DNA of 11,095 nt from assembly GCA_900556935.1 (NCBI GenBank), contig USQL01000072.1, forward strand, positions 1-11,095. The letters are read 5' to 3'. The notes beneath the pieces are model-generated. The model did no database searches. It was not told the origin of the DNA and saw nothing but the letters and a program-made list of their open reading frames with translations. Made by a program: the position numbers and the translations under genes. Position 1 is the first letter of the stretch. The number at the start of each line of letters is the position of its first letter. The stretch comes from an uncultured Eubacteriales bacterium (GTDB taxonomy: Bacteria; Bacillota; Clostridia; Oscillospirales; Oscillospiraceae). Shown here in pieces: positions 7,339 to 11,095 of this stretch.

Positions 7339-8148
7339 TTACTGCTTGACCGGTCCAAACAGGCCGTCACGGTAAGCACCGATGTACTCCATGCAGTAGT
7401 CGTCCAAACCCAGCAGGGCCTCGGTGGCGTAGATCACGCCCATCATATCCCGGTTGGTGGGGTCCAGAATGGCGCTGTCCAGGCCGGCGTTCATGGCCAG
7501 AACCGTGAAGCCCAGGTTGACCATCTTCCGCACAGGCAGGTTGAAGGAGATGTTGGACACGGCGGCGGTGATGTGGATGGTGGGGTACTTCTCACGGACG
7601 GTGGAAATGACCTCTACGTTGGTCTCGATGCCGTTTTCGGAGGTGCACAGCATCTCAACCAGGGGGTCAATGTGAATCCGGTTGGGGGCGATGCCATACT
7701 CCTTGGCCTTGGCCATAATCTTGTCAAACACCCGCAGACGGTCCGCGGCGTTCTTGGGGATGCCGGTGTCGTCGGACAGCAGGGCAATGACCTGCCAGCC
7801 CTTGTTCTCGGCCAGGATGGGGAAGATCTTGTCAATCTTGTCGCCCTCGCCGGACACGGAGTTGATAAGGCCGGGCTTGTTGCAGAACTTGTAGGCCTCC
7901 CGCAGCACGTCGGCGCTGGGGCTGTCCACGGCGATGGGCAGGTCGGTGACGGACTGGATGCAGTCAATCATCCAGTGCAGGGTCTCCACTTCCTCCGCCT
8001 CGGGCACGGAAGCGCAGCAGTCAATAAAGGTGGCACCGGCGTTTGCCTGGGCCACGGCGCGGGCCTTGATGAACTCCGCGTCCCGCTCGGCAATGGCCTT
8101 GGCGACAACGGGAATGGAGCCGTTGATCTTTTCACCAATAATAATCAT
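7339..8148 (-). CDS. Methyltetrahydrofolate:corrinoid methyltransferase (pterin-binding, MtvA/AcsE-like MT-II)
   Basis: The 269-aa pterin-binding TIM-barrel protein should move the methyl group between the corrinoid protein and tetrahydrofolate. It begins IGEKIN at residues 4-9. It keeps the pterin-site residues of Moorella MeTr (AcsE) at almost the same numbers: D75 in AVDSP, N96 in INSVSGE, D161 in HIDP (D160 in MeTr) and N199 in VSNISFNLP. The usual family length is about 260-270 aa. I chose the ATG at 8148 over an in-frame ATG at 8184, because AGGAGGAG lies eight bases upstream of the former and the longer version would start inside a palindrome of the leader. It is the first gene of the corrinoid operon, with its own strong promoter. 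In a demethylating direction it would be the second methyltransferase (MT-II), giving methyl-THF. Confidence 0.94.
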   Translation of the reverse strand: MIIIGEKINGSIPVVAKAIAERDAEFIKARAVAQANAGATFIDCCASVPEAEEVETLHWMIDCIQSVTDLPIAVDSPSADVLREAYKFCNKPGLINSVSGEGDKIDKIFPILAENKGWQVIALLSDDTGIPKNAADRLRVFDKIMAKAKEYGIAPNRIHIDPLVEMLCTSENGIETNVEVISTVREKYPTIHITAAVSNISFNLPVRKMVNLGFTVLAMNAGLDSAILDPTNRDMMGVIYATEALLGLDDYCMEYIGAYRDGLFGPVKQ

Positions 8149-8179
8149 GGGAAACACTCCTCCTATAAATTTCAAATCC

Positions 8180-8199
8180 ACCATCCGCAGACGGATGGT
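8180..8199 (-). repeat. Perfect 8-bp inverted repeat in the leader of the corrinoid operon
   Basis: ACCATCCG (8180-8187) and CGGATGGT (8192-8199) are separated by CAGA. The repeat lies in the untranslated leader, about 20 bases before the Shine-Dalgarno of the methyltransferase gene. It could be an RNA hairpin or a DNA operator. There is no T run, so it is not a simple terminator. Confidence 0.6.
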
Positions 8200-8224
8200 A
8201 TCCGCAAAAATGCGTTACGGACGG

Positions 8225-8247
8225 GGCATTCTTTTTTGTGGAATGCC
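8225..8247 (-). repeat. 7-bp inverted repeat at the transcription start of the corrinoid operon
   Basis: GGCATTC (8225-8231) and GAATGCC (8241-8247) flank a 9-nt loop. With a predicted start near 8250 this falls at about +4 to +26, so it could be a 5' RNA hairpin or an operator where a bound protein blocks RNA polymerase. It includes one copy of the motif CATTCCACAA, read in the minus direction. Confidence 0.55.
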
Positions 8248-8349
8248 ACTATTCAAATCCTACCAAATACTGGGCGTTTTGTCAATTCTCGCAAAAAGCA
8301 TTTTCTCATTTTCCGCATTTTTTGAATTTGAGCCCTTTACATTCCACAA
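8236..8349. promoter_or_regulatory. Motif CATTCCACAA at both divergent promoters (inverted pair)
   Basis: A perfect 10-bp inverted repeat pair, TTGTGGAATG (8236-8245) and CATTCCACAA (8340-8349), spans the divergent region. Read in the direction of each transcript the motif is the same, CATTCCACAA. One copy sits just after the minus start site (about +5 to +14); the other is in the spacer between -35 and -10 of the regulator promoter. Both places suit repression. Binding by the adjacent regulator is an inference. Confidence 0.5.
8257..8285 (-). promoter_or_regulatory. Sigma-A-like promoter of the corrinoid operon
   Basis: On the minus strand a perfect TTGACA (8285-8280), a 17-bp spacer and TAGGAT (8262-8257) form a strong promoter. 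Transcription should start near 8250, giving a leader of about 100 nt before the methyltransferase ATG, with two inverted repeats. Confidence 0.85.
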
Positions 8350-8364
8350 TTTTGAGGATATAAT
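8336..8364 (+). promoter_or_regulatory. Sigma-A-like promoter of the second PucR-like regulator
   Basis: TTTACA (8336-8341), a 17-bp spacer and a perfect TATAAT (8359-8364) lie upstream of the regulator gene. Transcription should start near 8371, giving a leader of only about 23 nt with AAGGAG at 8381-8386. Confidence 0.85.
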
Positions 8365-8380
8365 TTTATTATCCTCAAAA
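8350..8380 (+). promoter_or_regulatory. 11-bp inverted repeat over the -10 box and start site (operator-like)
   Basis: TTTTGAGGATA (8350-8360) and TATCCTCAAAA (8370-8380) are perfect inverted copies around a 9-nt AT-rich centre. The pair covers the TATAAT box and the predicted start site. Because transcription would begin within the right arm, the RNA cannot form the full hairpin, so a DNA operator, probably for autorepression, is more likely than a leader structure. Confidence 0.6.
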
Positions 8381-8393
8381 AAGGAGTTTTTTT

Positions 8394-9965
8394 ATGTCCC
8401 AGAAGTACACCCTCGCCCATATGAACCCCACCATCGCCATGGTGGCCCAGGGCTTCCCCGGCTGCGCCCTGCAGGATTCCGGCAGCGGCATCTCCTACCG
8501 GGAGGTGCGGATTTTCTACAAGCACCTGCCCATGGAAAAGGATGTTCTGTATCTTGTCCGGGGGCAGGACGCGGAGCTCTTCCCCGGGGCGGAATACGCC
8601 AGCGTCTGCAATGCCCCCGTGACCGGAAGCGCCGACCGCATCACCGCCCCGGAATTAACCGATGCGGAGGTGGTGGACCGGGCGCTGGCCGTTTTTTCCC
8701 GCTTCCGGCAGCAGGAGCAGACCCTGGACGAGCTGGTTTTTGAAGGCTGCAGCCTGCAGCAGCTGTGCGAGGCGGGCTCCCAGATGCTGGATAACCCTGT
8801 CTACATCCACGACGACTGGTTTATGATGCTGGCCCAGTCCAGCCAGGTGGACAACTTCATGACCCCGGAATACACCACCACCTCCCAGCGGGGCTTCCTG
8901 CCCAAGGTCATTGTGGACGACCTGCAATACGACTCCGACTACCTGGAGACCTACGCCGCCCACGATGTGCAGCGCTGGCACAACCCCGAGCGCCACACCA
9001 GCTGTCTGTTTGTAAATCTGTGGGAAGGGGCCGTCTACCGGGGGCGGCTGCTGGTCATGGAGACCAACCACCCCAGCCGTCCCTCGGACTACCGGCTGAC
9101 CCAGGTCCTGGGCCAGCGGGCCCTGAGCTGCCTGCGCTTCCCCGGCGAGGCGGAAAATCCTGGCTACCGCAGCATGGACGATGTCATCTGGGACATGCTC
9201 TGCCAGAAGCAGCCGGACTCCGGCCAGACCCGGCGGCTGCTGGACCAGCTGGGCTGGGAGCTGGAGGACCCCTACGTCTGCCTGGACATCGCCCCCCAGG
9301 AGGACTATTTTTCCAGCATCCAGGAGCACTCCCTGCACTCGGACCTCTTCCGCTATTTGCCCAACAGCTATGTGCTTTTGCGGGAGCACCGGCAGGTGGT
9401 GGTGCTCAATATGCGGCGGCTGGCCATCCCCTACAACATGCTCCGCCACACCATGGCCCCTTTGTGCCGGGACCACCTGCTCTATACCGGCGTCTCCTCC
9501 CCGGTCTCCCACATCGGCAAGCTCCACGTCGCCTTTTCCCAGGCGCGGATTGCCCTGGAAAGCTGCTTCCGCCAGCGGGGGGACCGGTGGATTCGGCTGT
9601 TCTCCGGCTGCGCCCTGGAGCACATTGTGGACAACTACCGCTCCGAGCTGCCCCTGGAGGAGGCCGTCTCCCCCGCCCTCCGGGCCCTCCAGGACTATGA
9701 CAAGCGCCACGACACCCCTTATTTCGAAACCCTCCGTGCCTACCTTCTGTGCGAGCGGGACATTCCCAAAACCTCCGAGATGCTGATTATCCACCGGACC
9801 ACCCTTCTGTACCGCCTGAAAAAAATCAACGCCCTGGTCACCCTGAACCTGGACAACACCAACCAGAGGATGTACCTGCTCCTCTCCCTCTTCATCATGG
9901 ACCGGGGCATTCCGGACGACGAAAGCGTAGATTCGGAAGAAAAAGCACAACCGGCGTTGCAATAA
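8394..9965 (+). CDS. PucR-type helix-turn-helix transcriptional regulator (second copy)
   Basis: The 523-aa product has a PucR-like C-terminal helix-turn-helix at about residues 443-503: YFETLRAYLL, then PKTSEMLIIHRTTLLYRLKK and a leucine-rich last helix. Like the first regulator it has an N-terminal part without a recognised sensor fold, a helix pair near 90-130 ending in a DNP step (FGNP in the other), a middle region and the same DNA-binding end. The two are alike in layout though clearly diverged in sequence, so they are probably old paralogues. It is divergent from the corrinoid operon, which it probably controls, and the dyad over its own -10 box suggests autoregulation. The ATG at 8394 has AAGGAG seven bases upstream. 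The last ~20 residues are polar and acidic. The effector is unknown; a methylated substrate or the cobalamin/methyl state are possibilities only. Confidence 0.88.
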   Translation: MSQKYTLAHMNPTIAMVAQGFPGCALQDSGSGISYREVRIFYKHLPMEKDVLYLVRGQDAELFPGAEYASVCNAPVTGSADRITAPELTDAEVVDRALAVFSRFRQQEQTLDELVFEGCSLQQLCEAGSQMLDNPVYIHDDWFMMLAQSSQVDNFMTPEYTTTSQRGFLPKVIVDDLQYDSDYLETYAAHDVQRWHNPERHTSCLFVNLWEGAVYRGRLLVMETNHPSRPSDYRLTQVLGQRALSCLRFPGEAENPGYRSMDDVIWDMLCQKQPDSGQTRRLLDQLGWELEDPYVCLDIAPQEDYFSSIQEHSLHSDLFRYLPNSYVLLREHRQVVVLNMRRLAIPYNMLRHTMAPLCRDHLLYTGVSSPVSHIGKLHVAFSQARIALESCFRQRGDRWIRLFSGCALEHIVDNYRSELPLEEAVSPALRALQDYDKRHDTPYFETLRAYLLCERDIPKTSEMLIIHRTTLLYRLKKINALVTLNLDNTNQRMYLLLSLFIMDRGIPDDESVDSEEKAQPALQ

Positions 9966-9985
9966 GTCGAAAAGTGTGGTATGCT
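9957..9985 (+). promoter_or_regulatory. Possible promoter of the nucleotidyltransferase gene
   Basis: TTGCAA (9957-9962), a 17-bp spacer and TATGCT (9980-9985), with TG one base before the -10 (extended -10 form), overlap the end of the regulator gene. A weak 9-bp stem with two G-U pairs (9979-9987 with 9994-10002) follows but has no T run, so it is not a convincing terminator; read-through from the regulator is also possible. Confidence 0.45.
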
Positions 9986-10028
9986 TATAAAAAAGTATGC
10001 CCTAAAAAAGATTAGGAGGATGCAACCC

Positions 10029-10943
10029 TTGAAAAAAACAACCCTCGTGATTATGGCCGCCGGTATCGGCAGCCGCTTTGGCGGCGGCATCAAGCAGCTT
10101 GCCAGCGTTGACAACGCCGGTCATATCATTATGGACTATTCCATCCACGATGCCATTGCCGCCGGCTTTGACAAAATCGTGTTTATCATCCGCCGGGACA
10201 TTGAAAAGGACTTCCGGGAGGTCATCGGCAACCGCATCGAGTCCGTCTGCGCCAAAAACGCCGTGGAGGTTGCCTACTGCTTCCAGTCCCTGGCAGACAT
10301 CCCCGGTTCCCTTCCCGAGGGCCGCACCAAGCCCTGGGGCACCGGCCAGGCTGTGCTGGCCGCCAAGGAGCTGATTGACTCCCCCTTTGCCGTCATCAAC
10401 GCCGACGACTACTACGGCAAGAGCATCTACCGGGATATCCACAGCTACCTCTGCCAGGAGCACCCGGAGAACGCCTTCTGCATGGCGGGCTTTATCCTGA
10501 AAAACACACTGTCCGAAAACGGCGGTGTCACCCGCGGCCTGTGTCAGGTGGACGGGCAGGGCTTCCTAAGTGACGTGGTGGAGACCAAGAACATCCAGAT
10601 GACTCCCTCCGGTGCCGAGGCCGACGGGACCACCCTGGACCCCGAAAGCTACGTCTCCATGAACATGTGGGGCCTGTCCCCCGCGTTTCTGGGCACCCTG
10701 GAGGAGAACTTCAAAACCTTCTTCGAAACCGACGTGCCCCAGAATCCCCTGAAATCCGAATACCTGCTGCCCATCCTGATCGGCTCCCTTCTGCAGCGAA
10801 AAGCCGTCACGGTAAAGGTCCTCCCCACCCACGACAAGTGGTTCGGTGTCACCTACGCCGCCGACAAAGCCGCCGTCACCGAGAGCTTCGGAAAGCTGCT
10901 GTCCGAGGGCGTGTACAAGGAAGACCTGTACAGCGACCTGTAA
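10029..10943 (+). CDS. Nucleotidyltransferase (NTP_transferase / sugar-nucleotide pyrophosphorylase-like)
   Basis: The 304-aa product is a GT-A-like nucleotidyltransferase that should join a sugar phosphate or similar phosphate ester to an NTP. The N-terminal signature is MAAGIGSRFGGGIKQL (residues 9-24), the nucleotide loop with R16 and K22. KPWGTGQAVL at 101-110 is the second nucleotide-contact segment, and NADDYYG at 124-130 carries the metal-binding aspartates. It resembles RmlA/GlmU-type enzymes in layout, but the substrate is not clear. I chose the TTG at 10029 because AGGAGG (10014-10019) lies nine bases upstream. The in-frame ATG at 10020 directly abuts this site, and the ATG at 9981 would place the site inside the gene. 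It follows the regulator after 63 nt on the same strand. Nothing links it to methyl transfer, so it probably starts a different functional region. Confidence 0.87.
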   Translation: MKKTTLVIMAAGIGSRFGGGIKQLASVDNAGHIIMDYSIHDAIAAGFDKIVFIIRRDIEKDFREVIGNRIESVCAKNAVEVAYCFQSLADIPGSLPEGRTKPWGTGQAVLAAKELIDSPFAVINADDYYGKSIYRDIHSYLCQEHPENAFCMAGFILKNTLSENGGVTRGLCQVDGQGFLSDVVETKNIQMTPSGAEADGTTLDPESYVSMNMWGLSPAFLGTLEENFKTFFETDVPQNPLKSEYLLPILIGSLLQRKAVTVKVLPTHDKWFGVTYAADKAAVTESFGKLLSEGVYKEDLYSDL

Positions 10944-10952
10944 ACCGCTAAA

Positions 10953-10989
10953 CCTTCCCCACCGGGGAAGGGGGACCGCCGCAGGCGGT
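10953..10989. repeat. Two adjacent hairpins after the nucleotidyltransferase gene (dispersed-repeat-like)
   Basis: CCTTCCCC and GGGGAAGG (10953-10960, 10964-10971; 3-nt loop) are followed by ACCGCC and GGCGGT (10975-10980, 10984-10989; 3-nt loop) and then GGATGAGGG. Tandem GC-rich hairpins ending this way look like the palindromic intergenic repeats I recall from GC-rich gut clostridia. There is no clear U tract, so they are a weak terminator at best. Confidence 0.5.
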
Positions 10990-11027
10990 GGATGAGGGCG
11001 GTACAGACTGACGGGACCTGAAAGCCC

Positions 11028-11072
11028 GGGCGAATTCGTACGACTGTACATCGGCTTCCTACGTATTCGCCC
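11028..11072. repeat. 13-bp inverted repeat near the right window edge
   Basis: GGGCGAATTCGTA (11028-11040) and TACGTATTCGCCC (11060-11072) pair at 12 of 13 positions around a 19-nt loop. With the hairpins at 10953-10989 it forms a 120-bp non-coding stretch rich in palindromes, probably part of one repeat unit. No gene is seen between 10944 and the end of the window. Confidence 0.5.
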
Positions 11073-11095
11073 AAGATTCCTCCGCACCGGTTCTG

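Noticed and set aside
8149..8184. Upstream in-frame ATG of the methyltransferase gene
   Set aside because: It has no ribosome binding site and starts inside the leader palindrome. The ATG at 8148 has AGGAGGAG and matches the family start, MIIIGEKIN.
8149..8260. Cobalamin riboswitch before the corrinoid operon
   Set aside because: The leader is only about 100 nt, has simple hairpins and lacks a recognisable B12 box in the sense strand. A GCCACT string at 8245-8250 is on the wrong strand and at the start site.
8655..9962. 435-aa open frame on the minus strand
   Set aside because: It lies antisense to the PucR-like regulator, has Val/Gly/Gln-rich shadow composition and no ribosome binding site or family motif.
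9981..10028. Longer nucleotidyltransferase start at ATG 9981
   Set aside because: The extra residues are a Lys-rich extension before the normal N-terminal strand, and the AGGAGG site at 10014-10019 would be inside the gene.

Overview
The window looks like chromosomal DNA of an anaerobic, GC-rich member of the Firmicutes (Bacillota), perhaps an Oscillospiraceae-type gut clostridium. The evidence is GC-rich coding sequence beside AT-rich promoters, AGGAGG-type ribosome binding sites, sigma-A-like promoters with 17-bp spacers, and a corrinoid/folate methyl-transfer module typical of strict anaerobes. The genus is an inference; no rRNA or other marker is present.

Layout. (1) Positions 1-2773, minus strand: a tight three-gene operon encoding an unassigned cysteine-rich 406-aa protein, a GcvT-family (folate-binding aminomethyltransferase/demethylase-like) protein, and a short-chain dehydrogenase cut by the window edge. 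(2) Positions 2774-3029: a divergent control region with promoters both ways and three TACA-N3-TGTA-type dyads. (3) Positions 3030-4556, plus strand: a regulator with a PucR-type C-terminal helix-turn-helix. A long bidirectional terminator (4556-4601) follows. (4) Positions 4611-8148, minus strand: a four-gene corrinoid operon, read in the order methyltetrahydrofolate:corrinoid methyltransferase, corrinoid protein, RACo-like reductive activase, DUF2284 cysteine-rich protein. (5) Positions 8149-8393: a second divergent control region with two good promoters, several dyads, and a 10-bp motif present at both promoters. (6) Positions 8394-9965, plus strand: a second regulator with the same architecture as the first. 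(7) Positions 10029-10943, plus strand: a sugar-nucleotide-type nucleotidyltransferase, apparently unrelated to the methyl system. The window ends in a palindrome-rich, repeat-like intergenic stretch.

How it may work together. Corrinoid methyl-transfer systems normally need a substrate:corrinoid methyltransferase (MT-I), a corrinoid protein, a methyl-corrinoid:tetrahydrofolate methyltransferase (MT-II) and an ATP-dependent activase that rescues oxidised Co(II). The last three are here in one operon. No recognisable MT-I of the MtaB, MttB/MtgB or MtvB type is in the window. The neighbouring operon instead offers a GcvT-family protein and an unassigned cysteine-rich protein, so this pair is a candidate for an unusual demethylation entry step, with the dehydrogenase acting on the substrate or product. 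That link is inferred from proximity and matching regulators; the substrate cannot be read from the sequence. The most interesting items are the 406-aa protein, the missing MT-I, the compact activase, and the two operator-like architectures.
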